Position numbers and translations under genes: made by a program. A stretch of 64,000 nucleotides of DNA, taken from the NCBI GenBank assembly GCA_913045325.1, contig CAJWPZ010000005.1:1-64000 (forward strand), given 5' to 3'. Below are positions 56,059 through 64,000 of the stretch, piece after piece. The stretch is from an uncultured Flavobacteriaceae bacterium (GTDB taxonomy: Bacteria > Bacteroidota > Bacteroidia > Flavobacteriales > Flavobacteriaceae). Position 1 is the stretch's first letter, and each line of letters starts with the position of its first letter. The notes under the pieces were generated by a model, which worked only from the letters and a program-made list of their open reading frames with translations, had not been told where the DNA came from and ran no database searches.

Positions 56059-57015
56059 ATGAGCTTTTTTAAAAAAATATTCAGCAAAGAAAAAAAGGAA
56101 ACCCTAGACAAAGGACTAGAGAAATCTAAGTCTTCTTTTTTTGATAAATTAAACAAAGCGGTTGCAGGTAAAAGCAGTGTAGATGATGATGTGCTCGATA
56201 TGCTTGAGGAGGTTCTTGTGTCTAGTGATGTTGGGGTAACTACAACCTTGAAAGTAATAACGCGCATAGAGGCTCGTGTTGCCAAAGATAAATATGTAGG
56301 AACTAGTGAGCTAAATGGTATTCTTCGAGAAGAAATTGCAGGACTTTTAAGTGAGATTGATGGTGGTAATGCAACAGATTTTGTAGTTCCAAAACATGAA
56401 AGTGGTCCTCATGTAATTATGGTAGTTGGTGTTAATGGTGTTGGTAAAACTACTACAATTGGTAAACTAGCAAATCAATTCAAAAATCAAGGTTTACATG
56501 TAGTTTTGGGTGCCGCAGATACCTTTAGAGCAGCTGCCATAGATCAATTACAAGTTTGGGCAGATCGCACAGATGTTCCTCTTGTTAAACAAGATATGGG
56601 TAGTGATCCTGCAAGTGTGGCTTTTGACACTCTGCAAAGTGGCGTCCATCAAAAAGCAGATGTTATTATAATTGATACAGCAGGACGTTTACATAATAAA
56701 GTGAATTTAATGAATGAGCTTACCAAAATAAAGCGAGTAATGCAAAAAGTAATTGCAGATGCGCCACATGATGTGCTTTTGGTTTTAGATGGTTCTACGG
56801 GTCAAAACGCTTTTGAACAAGCCAAGCAGTTTACTGCAGCCACGGAGGTTACTTCTCTTGCGGTAACCAAACTTGATGGTACTGCAAAGGGTGGAGTTGT
56901 TATTGGTATTAGTGATCAATTTCAAATTCCAGTAAAGTACATAGGAGTAGGCGAGGGTATTGATGATCTGCAAGTATTCAACAAAATAGAGTTTGTAGAT
57001 TCATTTTTCAAATAG
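56059..57015 (+). CDS. ftsY: Signal recognition particle receptor FtsY
   Basis: FtsY receives SRP-ribosome complexes at the membrane. The 318-residue protein has the short Lys-rich N-terminus MSFFKKIFSKEKKE (no long A domain), then the NG domains: G1 GVNGVGKTT (124-132), DTFRAAAIDQL, IDTAGRLHNKVNLMNEL and TKLDGTAKGG. The start is ATG 56059; the in-frame TTG at 55993 is upstream of the family start. Its frame continues past the TAG stop for 29 more codons (see the rimO remnant). Confidence 0.97.
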   Translation: MSFFKKIFSKEKKETLDKGLEKSKSSFFDKLNKAVAGKSSVDDDVLDMLEEVLVSSDVGVTTTLKVITRIEARVAKDKYVGTSELNGILREEIAGLLSEIDGGNATDFVVPKHESGPHVIMVVGVNGVGKTTTIGKLANQFKNQGLHVVLGAADTFRAAAIDQLQVWADRTDVPLVKQDMGSDPASVAFDTLQSGVHQKADVIIIDTAGRLHNKVNLMNELTKIKRVMQKVIADAPHDVLLVLDGSTGQNAFEQAKQFTAATEVTSLAVTKLDGTAKGGVVIGISDQFQIPVKYIGVGEGIDDLQVFNKIEFVDSFFK

Positions 57016-57105
57016 ACCAACTCGATTACCACCGCAGCAAAAACATCTTTTATAAAAATTACAGGCGCTGAAGATTTCGACTTATATGCTGGGGTTGTAA
57101 AATAG
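57016..57105 (+). pseudogene. Probable C-terminal remnant of rimO
   Basis: Directly after the ftsY TAG, the same frame stays open for 29 codons to a TAG at 57103-57105. It encodes TNSITTAAKTSFIKITGAED then FDLYAGVVK. The segment with IKITGAEDFDLYAxVV resembles the end of the RimO TRAM domain (ribosomal S12 methylthiotransferase). From memory, rimO commonly follows ftsY in flavobacteria, so this looks like a deletion that removed the rest of the gene. The radical-SAM part is absent here; an intact copy elsewhere cannot be excluded. Confidence 0.5.
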
Positions 57106-57159
57106 CATGGTTTAAGAGTTTTGTTTAAGCATTTCAAATCTATTTTGTACTTTCGGTAA

Positions 57160-58428
57160 ATGAAAAAATTGTTATTAGTTGTTGGGTTATTTCCTTTAGT
57201 TTTTCTTCAATGCAAAGATGCTACTAGCCCTGCAGATCAAGGCTTAGATTCTCAAAAAGGTGTTGTTTTTAACTTGTCTAATCCTACAAACACACAGAGC
57301 CAAACTCCAAGACTCTTTAGTAACGCCTCTGCCTTATACATGTCATGGGTTAGCTATAAAGATGATGTAGATTACCTGCATTATGCTAGTTATACAGATG
57401 ATACTTGGTCTACACCTGTACTTGTTGCCTGGGGTGATACTTGGTTTACAAACTGGGCAGATTTCCCCGCCATTGCCCAAAACAATGGAAGCCTACTAAC
57501 AAGTTATCTGCAAAAGTCTGACCAAGGCGCCTATAGCTATGATGTAATGCTGAATTATAAAAATAGGGACAGCCTTTCTTGGAAAAAGAATTTTATTTTA
57601 CACACAGATGACACTAAAACAGAGCATGGTTTTGTGTCTATGATTCCTGCCAATAACCAAGATGAGTTTTTTGTTACCTGGCTTGATGGCCGAAATACAC
57701 TAGAGAGCGACCCTACAGATCATGAAAATGGCGATCATTCTAGTGGTGGTGCTATGACTCTGCGTGGCGCTATGGTTGATCTTCAAGGCGAGGTAGTTAA
57801 CTCACAAGAACTAGACCATCGTATTTGTGATTGCTGCCAAACAAGCGCTGCCATGACCCTTAATGGTCCTGTTGTGGTCTACAGAGACAGAACCCATCAG
57901 GAAATTAGAGATATATCTATCGTAAGATGGCAAGCTAATAATACCTGGTCTGCGCCCAAAACTGTACATGAAGATAATTGGAAGATAGCCGGTTGCCCAG
58001 TGAATGGTCCTGCCGTAGCTGCTTTTGAGAAAAATCTTGCTGTTGCCTGGTTTACAGCCGCCAACGATCTGCCTAAAGTTCAAGTTGCTTTTTCAAGTGA
58101 TAACGGAGAAACATTTGACAAACCAATACAAATTAATACCCAACAAACATTAGGTAGAGTAGACATAGTTGCACTTAACAATACAGAGGCTGTGGTTTGT
58201 TGGATGGAGCGAGACACAGATGATGTAGCCTATGTGCAAATAGCTAAAATATCTAGTACTGGAGAAAAAGGGCAAACGCTAACCCTTACTAAAACAAAGG
58301 CAGGGCGAGCTACTGGTTTTCCTCAAATCGAGCTACTAAACGGCAGCATATATGCCGCTATGACACTATTAGATAAGGCTAATACACCGACCATAAAAAC
58401 GATGCGCGTTAGTGTAGAAGATCTTTAA
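57160..58428 (+). CDS. Sialidase-like (BNR) beta-propeller lipoprotein
   Basis: This 422-residue lipoprotein has the signal MKKLLLVVGLFPLVFLQC with Cys18 as lipid site. The rest looks like a six-bladed propeller of the exo-alpha-sialidase type, with a BNR-like Asp-box near FSSDNGETFDKP. A cluster HRICDCCQTSAA and a later GCPVNGP are conserved features of this group. The catalytic Arg triad of true sialidases cannot be assigned, so the activity is doubtful. Probably on the outer-membrane surface. Confidence 0.75.
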   Translation: MKKLLLVVGLFPLVFLQCKDATSPADQGLDSQKGVVFNLSNPTNTQSQTPRLFSNASALYMSWVSYKDDVDYLHYASYTDDTWSTPVLVAWGDTWFTNWADFPAIAQNNGSLLTSYLQKSDQGAYSYDVMLNYKNRDSLSWKKNFILHTDDTKTEHGFVSMIPANNQDEFFVTWLDGRNTLESDPTDHENGDHSSGGAMTLRGAMVDLQGEVVNSQELDHRICDCCQTSAAMTLNGPVVVYRDRTHQEIRDISIVRWQANNTWSAPKTVHEDNWKIAGCPVNGPAVAAFEKNLAVAWFTAANDLPKVQVAFSSDNGETFDKPIQINTQQTLGRVDIVALNNTEAVVCWMERDTDDVAYVQIAKISSTGEKGQTLTLTKTKAGRATGFPQIELLNGSIYAAMTLLDKANTPTIKTMRVSVEDL

Positions 58429-58468
58429 GTAATCTGCCGCTTACCTGCGGTTTAAAAACACATATATC

Positions 58469-59695
58469 TTGAATAGCCTACTAATAATTGGTCAAACATT
58501 TCCAGAGCCCACAACAACTGCGGCGGGTGTTAGGATGTTGCAGCTTATAGAGATGTTTACTAGTCAAGGGTATCACATTACTTTTGCTAGTAGTGCAACT
58601 AGCTCAGATAAAAGTATTGATTTACAGACCCTGGGTGTAGCTACTGAGCAAATAGCGATAAACGATGCTTCTTTTGACGACTTTGTAACACAATTAAATC
58701 CAACCTTAGTATTATTTGATCGGTTTATCACAGAAGAGCAGTTTGCTTGGCGAGTGAGCGAGAGTTGTCCAAAAGCCTTAAAGATTTTAGACACAGAAGA
58801 CCTTCATTTTTTAAGAAAAGCAAGACAGCAGGCCCTTAAAGACGCCATTGATGTAAAGGATGCCAATCTCTTTACTGAGACTGCAAAAAGAGAAATAGCC
58901 AGTATACTAAGGTGTGATCTTTCTTTGATAATTTCTGAATTTGAAATGGAGCTACTCACCGGCACCTTTGCTGTTTCTAAAGAGCTACTGTATTACCTAC
59001 CTTTTATGGTTACTGAGTTTGTTGATTCAGATAGTTTTCCTGGGTTTAAGCAAAGAGCTAATTTTATGACCATTGGTAATCTGCTTCACGGGCCTAATAT
59101 AGATAGTGTATTGTATTTAAAAAAAGAGATTTGGCCACTGATAAAAAAACAGTTGCCCAAGGCCCAGTTATACATTTATGGAAATTATGCTCCCCAGCAC
59201 ATTTTAGAACTGCACAATCAAAAGCAAGGCTTTTATATAATGGGTTGGGCAGACTGTGCAGCCACTGTAATGCAAAAGGCTAGAGTATGTTTGGCTCCTT
59301 TGCGCTTTGGAGCTGGATTAAAAGGAAAGTTGCTTGATGCCATGCTAAATGGCACCCCAGGGGTAACAACCTCAATAGGCGCTGAGGGAATGTACCCAGA
59401 TACCATAAACCCAGATTGTATTGCAGATACCCCAGAGGACTTTGCAAAGCTTTGTGTGGCAATCTATACCGATAAAACAAAATGGGAGCAAAACGCTCAA
59501 AGAGGTATTGAGATTATAAAAGCGCGTTACAATGGCAAAGCCATTGCTAAGGAGTTTATGTCTCACTTAGGTGATTTAACAACTAGGCTAGCGCTTCATA
59601 GACAAGCACATTTTATAGGACAAATTCTTCAACACCAGAGTTTACAAGCCTCAAAATACCTCAGTAAATGGATTGAAGAAAAAAATAAAGTATAA
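58469..59695 (+). CDS. Glycosyltransferase (GT-B fold)
   Basis: This 408-residue protein resembles family 4 (GT4-like) glycosyltransferases: N-terminal LLIIGQTFPEPTTTAAGVRM, then FMTIGNLLHGPNIDSVLYLK at the domain junction and a C-terminal donor-binding region (CLAPLRFGAGLKGKLLDAML, NGTPGVTTSIGAEGM) with the helix that holds the conserved Glu-type motif weakly. The start codon is TTG (58469); the next ATG would lose the conserved N-terminus. Substrate unknown. It lies 40 nt after the lipoprotein gene and may be cotranscribed. Confidence 0.82.
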   Translation: MNSLLIIGQTFPEPTTTAAGVRMLQLIEMFTSQGYHITFASSATSSDKSIDLQTLGVATEQIAINDASFDDFVTQLNPTLVLFDRFITEEQFAWRVSESCPKALKILDTEDLHFLRKARQQALKDAIDVKDANLFTETAKREIASILRCDLSLIISEFEMELLTGTFAVSKELLYYLPFMVTEFVDSDSFPGFKQRANFMTIGNLLHGPNIDSVLYLKKEIWPLIKKQLPKAQLYIYGNYAPQHILELHNQKQGFYIMGWADCAATVMQKARVCLAPLRFGAGLKGKLLDAMLNGTPGVTTSIGAEGMYPDTINPDCIADTPEDFAKLCVAIYTDKTKWEQNAQRGIEIIKARYNGKAIAKEFMSHLGDLTTRLALHRQAHFIGQILQHQSLQASKYLSKWIEEKNKV

Positions 59696-59730
59696 TTTAC
59701 ACCCCTTAAAACAATCTGCTATTAGAAATG

Positions 59731-62208
59731 TTAAAGAGTAAATTTATTATTGTTTACAAAAAATAACGCGTTGGCAAAAAATAGTTTTCCTTGTTCCCAG
59801 AAAGATCTAAAAAGCACATCATCTACAAGGTAAACAACACTTCCAGATCCCATTCTAGCCTCGCCAAAAACCATTGAGTTTTTTAGTTTAGCTTTAGCAT
59901 TCTCTCCAGAAAAACCAGAAACACTTTTTGCATCCCCATCTATATACCCAACATTATAACCATCTTCCATAAACTGGTAAGAGGTGCTGCCTTGTTTTAA
60001 TGAAAAATAAGAATCTCCATATCCAAAAGCTAATGGATGAGAAGGATCTAATGTGATTTTATAAATACTACCGGTTATAAAATCAGTCACACTCTCCCGC
60101 TCGCGCTTGTCATAAGGAGTTAAGTTTGTTTTGCTTTGTTGATCTTCTAAATCATCTTGTTCATTGTTTTTTAAATCAAACCCTTTTTTATCCAAAAAGC
60201 TTCGCGTTGCACTACCCATGGCAATTACTTTTCCGCCACTGCGTATCCATTTTTTTAATTCCTTTATTTGCTGCTCCCCCAGTAATTTACTATAGCGTCC
60301 TTCTGGTAATACCAAAACATTATATCTGGCTAGTTTAGAGAAAGACATGCTTTGTGTCTCTATGTGTGTTACAGGATAGTGTATTTGTTTCTCAAAGAAA
60401 TGCCAAAGTGCTCCATAGCTTAAAGAAGATACTCCATCACCTTTTAAAAGTGCTATTTTTGGAGCGTTAATCATTTTTATATCTGGAGATCCCATATCTG
60501 TCCTAGTGTCACCAAAAGTAGTGTTTGATGCAAATAATATGCGGCCATGTTTGTTGGAAATCTCATTTAATTTTTGATAAAATTTTGGGGTATCTTTGTT
60601 GTCACTTTTTGTGATCACTAAGCTACCTCTTTCAAAATTTTCTCCACCAAAGCGTAGTTTTTTCTCAGTAAAACGAACCTTAATATTTTCTTGTAAAAGC
60701 GCTGCTAAAAAATGAGCATCTTTGATGGTGTTCCAAGATGCTATAAAACCAGCAGCTGTTGTATTTGTGTTTTTTGAATTGCTACCTGCTTTAGTTTGGG
60801 TTGCATCTACCAACGTTTTTGAAGCAATTGCCTCCAGTCCATAAGCGTACGGAATACTCCATGCTGTGATGTCATAGGTGAGGGGCTCCTCTAGGCTTGC
60901 ATCTGGTTCAAACAAAACTTTAATCATTTTCCCTTTTGCTTGATTGGTGCTTACTACCAATGCGCCATTGGTGTTCATGGAGCCTTTACTAGCGGTAGTG
61001 TAGTGATATCCAGAAACACTTCCTTGGCCTGCGTATCCATAGCTAATCTCATGTTTGTCAAGTAATTGAGTGAGTAGCGCAATTTTATCTGGATGCCCCT
61101 GCAGCACATAACTTTTATATATAAGCGCATCGTTGGTAAAGAATTTTTTAAACTCTGTGTTTAATTCTGCTGCATTTTTACTTCCCATTTCAACGGTAGA
61201 TAGCCCCGTGGTGGTATGGTGCGCCACGCGGTCTACAAGAGTAAGCTCGTATCCTTCGTCTGTGTTAATTCCTAAACCTGCGCGGCCATGACCGGCCTGT
61301 TCATAGGTCATGCCTATGGCGCCCATAAAGGTTGGGTAGGTGTCTCCATAACTTGGGTATAATAAATCAAACCGCTCTCTAGTGAAAAACAACCAACCTT
61401 CTTGGTCAAAATATCTAGCATGATTTTTTCCAATTTGTGTTTGAAAATCTCTTTGAAAATCACTAATCACCTCATGAAATGGCTCTGCGGCTGGCGCAAA
61501 ATAATAAGGTTCATTAATGCCCTGTTCATGAAAATCAACATGAATATGTGGCATCCATTTATTGTAAATTTTTAAACGTTGTTGTGTTTCTACCTGTGTT
61601 GCCCAAGCCCAATCTCTATTAAGGTCAAAAAGATAGTGGTTAGGTCTTCCTCCTGGCCAAGGCTCGTTATGCTCATCTGCATCTTGAATAGCATTATAAG
61701 GAGTAGATTTTACTTGATTATACCAATTTGCATATCTGTCTCTACCATCAGGGTTTACACATGGATCTATAATAACTACCGTGTTTTCTAGCCATTGTTG
61801 CTTATTAGTTATTAAATCGTAGACTGTGGTCATGGCAGCCTCTGTGCTTGATGCTTCATTACCATGTACATTATAACTCAGCCAAACAATTGCTTTTGTA
61901 GGTGCTGCCTCTCCTTTTATAATACCCGCATTTTTAAGATTGTCTAGGCGTATTTGTTCAGCGTTTTTTATGTTTTGGGCACTAGATACTACTGCGTAGG
62001 TTAAGCTGCGTCTTTCATTGGTTTTTCCGTAGGCTTGATACGCTACCATATCACTATGTAAAGCTACATGCTCAAAATAATCTACCACATCTGCATGACG
62101 CGTAAATTGTGTCCCTATAGTGTAGCCTAAAAATTCGCTAGGAGATTGAAGTTGTCCATATCCAACAGCATTCACAAAAAGTACAAGGGTAATAATTAGG
62201 TTTTTCAT
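59731..62208 (-). CDS. M14-family zinc carboxypeptidase with C-terminal GATase-like domain
   Basis: This 825-residue exported protein has a signal peptide to about residue 19 (VNAVGYGQ). The M14 domain holds zinc ligands H115 and E118 in NVHGNEASS, NPDGRDRYANWY, and the third ligand H227 in DFHEQGINEP. After a linker, residues of about 580-680 resemble a class-I glutamine amidotransferase-like fold (IALLKGDGVSSLSYGALWHF, YNVLVLPEGRY, LKKWIRSGGKVIAMG), often found in large secreted M14 proteins. Start is ATG 62208; the upstream TTG extension is not used. No T9SS tail. Confidence 0.86.
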   Translation of the reverse strand: MKNLIITLVLFVNAVGYGQLQSPSEFLGYTIGTQFTRHADVVDYFEHVALHSDMVAYQAYGKTNERRSLTYAVVSSAQNIKNAEQIRLDNLKNAGIIKGEAAPTKAIVWLSYNVHGNEASSTEAAMTTVYDLITNKQQWLENTVVIIDPCVNPDGRDRYANWYNQVKSTPYNAIQDADEHNEPWPGGRPNHYLFDLNRDWAWATQVETQQRLKIYNKWMPHIHVDFHEQGINEPYYFAPAAEPFHEVISDFQRDFQTQIGKNHARYFDQEGWLFFTRERFDLLYPSYGDTYPTFMGAIGMTYEQAGHGRAGLGINTDEGYELTLVDRVAHHTTTGLSTVEMGSKNAAELNTEFKKFFTNDALIYKSYVLQGHPDKIALLTQLLDKHEISYGYAGQGSVSGYHYTTASKGSMNTNGALVVSTNQAKGKMIKVLFEPDASLEEPLTYDITAWSIPYAYGLEAIASKTLVDATQTKAGSNSKNTNTTAAGFIASWNTIKDAHFLAALLQENIKVRFTEKKLRFGGENFERGSLVITKSDNKDTPKFYQKLNEISNKHGRILFASNTTFGDTRTDMGSPDIKMINAPKIALLKGDGVSSLSYGALWHFFEKQIHYPVTHIETQSMSFSKLARYNVLVLPEGRYSKLLGEQQIKELKKWIRSGGKVIAMGSATRSFLDKKGFDLKNNEQDDLEDQQSKTNLTPYDKRERESVTDFITGSIYKITLDPSHPLAFGYGDSYFSLKQGSTSYQFMEDGYNVGYIDGDAKSVSGFSGENAKAKLKNSMVFGEARMGSGSVVYLVDDVLFRSFWEQGKLFFANALFFVNNNKFTL

Positions 62209-62362
62209 AGTCTTTTTTGGTGTAATAATATCAAATGCTAATATACCCTGAAATTTAATAAAACAGGTGCTTATCAAAATATTTAGTCCACAAAAGAGCG
62301 CTATTTCATTGTTAATTATTTTAAAAATAGCTATTGAGAAATGATAGTTATTAATTAAAGGG

Positions 62363-62370
62363 TATTTTTG
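62363..62370 (+). promoter_or_regulatory. -7 box immediately before bshC
   Basis: TATTTTTG ends 4 nt before the ATG at 62375, as at dapF and the cysteine-cluster gene. The nearest TTG (62334-62336) is 26 nt away, a little too far for a standard -33 element. Confidence 0.45.
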
Positions 62371-62374
62371 TTTT

Positions 62375-63970
62375 ATGTCATCAACTTCTATTTCCTATTC
62401 AAAAACTGGTTATTTCTCAAAGACCATTGGTGATTATCTTAAGCAAGATACATCGCTAGAGTCTTTCTACGGAAAATTTCCAACCATTGAGGGTATTAAA
62501 CTGCAATTAGAAGAAAAACAAAAGAGTTTCACCCAAAAGGGAAGAAGTGTTTTGGTGTCTCAATTACAAGAACAGTATGCAGGTGTAACTATAAGCCAAG
62601 CTACACAAGATAGTATCAGCGTTTTGTCTAAAAATTCAACATTTACTGTTACTACAGGCCATCAGCTAAATTTGTTTTCTGGCCCCATGTATTATATATA
62701 CAAAATACTCTCTGTTATTAACCTCACAGAACAACTCACCAAAAAATACCCAGAAAATAATTTTGTTCCCGTATTTTGGATGGCTACAGAAGACCATGAT
62801 TTTGAAGAAATTAATGGGTTTAATTTTAAAGGAAATAAAATAAAATGGGACACTACTCAAAGCGGTCCTGTAGGCAGATTTTCTACAAAGGCCCTACAAG
62901 ATTTAGTCACTGTTTTAAAATCAGAATTTGGGCAAACCACCAACGGCAGCTATTTGCTAGATCTATTTCAAGCGGCCTATTTGCAAAACGACACCTTAGC
63001 ACAGGCCACCCGGTTTATTACAAATGCGCTTTTTGGTAGCTATGGTATTGTTGTTTTGGATGGCGATGACCGCGGGTTAAAAAAACAGTTTACTTCTTAT
63101 ATAGAGGCAGAGCTGTTTGCCAAGAAAGGTTTTAAAGAAATTTCCAAAACAAGCCAAAGGCTAGTTTCTCTTGGGTATAGCCAGCAGGTACATCCGCGAG
63201 AGATTAATTTGTTTTACATCAAAGATGGATTAAGAGCGCGCATTATAGAAAAAGACGGCGCATTTTTAATTAATAATACATCTTTGGTCTTTTCTAAAGC
63301 CCAGATGCAAGACCAGGTATCTAAGTATCCAGAGCGGTTTTCTCCAAATGCTTTATTGCGTGGTTTGTATCAAGAAGTTATTTTGCCAAACCTATGTTAT
63401 GTTGGCGGCGGAGGTGAACTGGCCTACTGGTTTCAACTGAAAGATTATTTTGAATCTGTTGAGGTTGCCTTTCCTGTTTTATTGCTGCGTAACAGCGCTG
63501 TTTTGTCCAACAAAAAACTAGCACATAGGTTAAAACAACTTGATGTTTCTGTACAAGATGTTTTCAAAAAAGACACAGCTCTTTCTACTTGGTTTGTACA
63601 TAAAGTTTCACAGATTCCTATTGATTTCTCACCCCAGCTGGCGCATCTTGAAAAACAGTTTGAGGAGCTTCATACTATAGCCGCTAAAACCGACGGCTCT
63701 TTTTTAGGAGCTGTTGCAGCGCAACAAAAAAAGCAAACAAATGGCTTGCTGCATTTAGAGAAACGTCTTTTAAAAGCTCAGAAAAGAAAACATGCAGATC
63801 AATTAAGCAGATTAATTTCCTTACGGGCTGAGATTTTTCCAGGTGGAAATTTGCAAGAGAGAATAACAAATTTTTCTGAATTTTATTTGGAATATGGACC
63901 TGGCTTAATACCTACAATTAAGCAGAATTTAAAACCTCTTGACGGAAAGTTTACTGTAATTTATTTATAA
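62375..63970 (+). CDS. bshC: Bacillithiol biosynthesis cysteine-adding enzyme BshC
   Basis: BshC adds cysteine to GlcN-malate to make bacillithiol, the low-molecular-weight thiol of many Firmicutes and Bacteroidota. The 531-residue protein has TTGHQLNLFSGPMYYIYKIL, VPVFWMATEDHDFEEINGF, YVGGGGELAYWFQLKDYF and an extended coiled-coil C-terminus. Predicted complete, ending 30 nt before the window edge. Bacillithiol genes bshA and bshB are not in the window. Confidence 0.93.
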   Translation: MSSTSISYSKTGYFSKTIGDYLKQDTSLESFYGKFPTIEGIKLQLEEKQKSFTQKGRSVLVSQLQEQYAGVTISQATQDSISVLSKNSTFTVTTGHQLNLFSGPMYYIYKILSVINLTEQLTKKYPENNFVPVFWMATEDHDFEEINGFNFKGNKIKWDTTQSGPVGRFSTKALQDLVTVLKSEFGQTTNGSYLLDLFQAAYLQNDTLAQATRFITNALFGSYGIVVLDGDDRGLKKQFTSYIEAELFAKKGFKEISKTSQRLVSLGYSQQVHPREINLFYIKDGLRARIIEKDGAFLINNTSLVFSKAQMQDQVSKYPERFSPNALLRGLYQEVILPNLCYVGGGGELAYWFQLKDYFESVEVAFPVLLLRNSAVLSNKKLAHRLKQLDVSVQDVFKKDTALSTWFVHKVSQIPIDFSPQLAHLEKQFEELHTIAAKTDGSFLGAVAAQQKKQTNGLLHLEKRLLKAQKRKHADQLSRLISLRAEIFPGGNLQERITNFSEFYLEYGPGLIPTIKQNLKPLDGKFTVIYL

Positions 63971-64000
63971 TACATCGTCTTGTTTACATCTTTGTTAAAA

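Noticed and set aside
59696-59730. Possible terminator between the glycosyltransferase and M14 genes
   Set aside because: No stem of useful length is visible in this convergent gap.

Overview
The window is a chromosomal segment of a low-GC member of the Bacteroidota, almost certainly a flavobacterium (Flavobacteriaceae). Support for this: C-terminal type IX secretion (T9SS) sorting sequences, repeated TAnnTTTG -7 promoter boxes, AT-rich start regions without Shine-Dalgarno sequences, a bacillithiol enzyme (BshC), and DUF3467 and DUF4295 genes in their usual Bacteroidota positions beside rpoC and rpmG. Almost everything is ordinary core genome. I see no prophage, insertion sequence, CRISPR array, rRNA or defence island.

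Layout. 1-9.9 kb: a secreted M4 metalloprotease (3' end outside the window), a small outer-membrane barrel, HtpG, a TetR-type regulator next to an ABC1/UbiB kinase, TrmD and a DEAD-box helicase. 9.9-14.9 kb: long-form GAPDH, then dapF-GNAT-mltG (cell wall) and FtsE. 14.9-25.6 kb: a surface and envelope block with an S8 protease and its S74-like partner, an MBOAT plus SGNH O-acylation pair, a T9SS-exported choice-of-anchor B protein, an amidohydrolase lipoprotein, a metzincin-like lipoprotein, a cysteine-cluster protein and NamZ. 25.6-34.6 kb: a LolE-like permease, a cysteine/cystathionine synthase, PspC plus a K+ channel, a Na+/alanine symporter, an HhH protein, an acyl-CoA dehydrogenase and a TonB-style carboxypeptidase-like protein. 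34.7-50.4 kb: the translation/transcription cluster rpsU-xerC-tRNAs(Thr,Tyr,Gly,Thr)-tuf-tRNA(Trp)-secE-nusG-rplKAJL-rpoBC-DUF3467-DUF805. 50.4-64 kb: prfC, an exonuclease-FAH-Hpt-cinA run, rpmB-rpmG-DUF4295-ftsY, a sialidase-like lipoprotein, a glycosyltransferase, an M14 peptidase and bshC.

I found no convincing new multi-gene system. The most interesting signals are marks of gene loss and regulatory structure. Between gapdh and dapF there is a 36-codon ORF resembling the N-terminus of a flavobacterial DegP/HtrA protease. Directly after the ftsY stop codon, and in its frame, there are 29 codons resembling the RimO C-terminus. The usual hpf/raiA gene is missing between xerC and the tRNA cluster. 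On the regulatory side there is a near-perfect palindrome between htpG and tetR, two tandem consensus promoters before the tRNA-tuf operon, a terminator-like hairpin followed at once by a consensus promoter before rpoB, a GC-rich hairpin between rpoB and rpoC, and three genes whose -7 box lies so close to the ATG that their mRNAs may be leaderless.

All product names rest on reading the sequence. No database search was possible.
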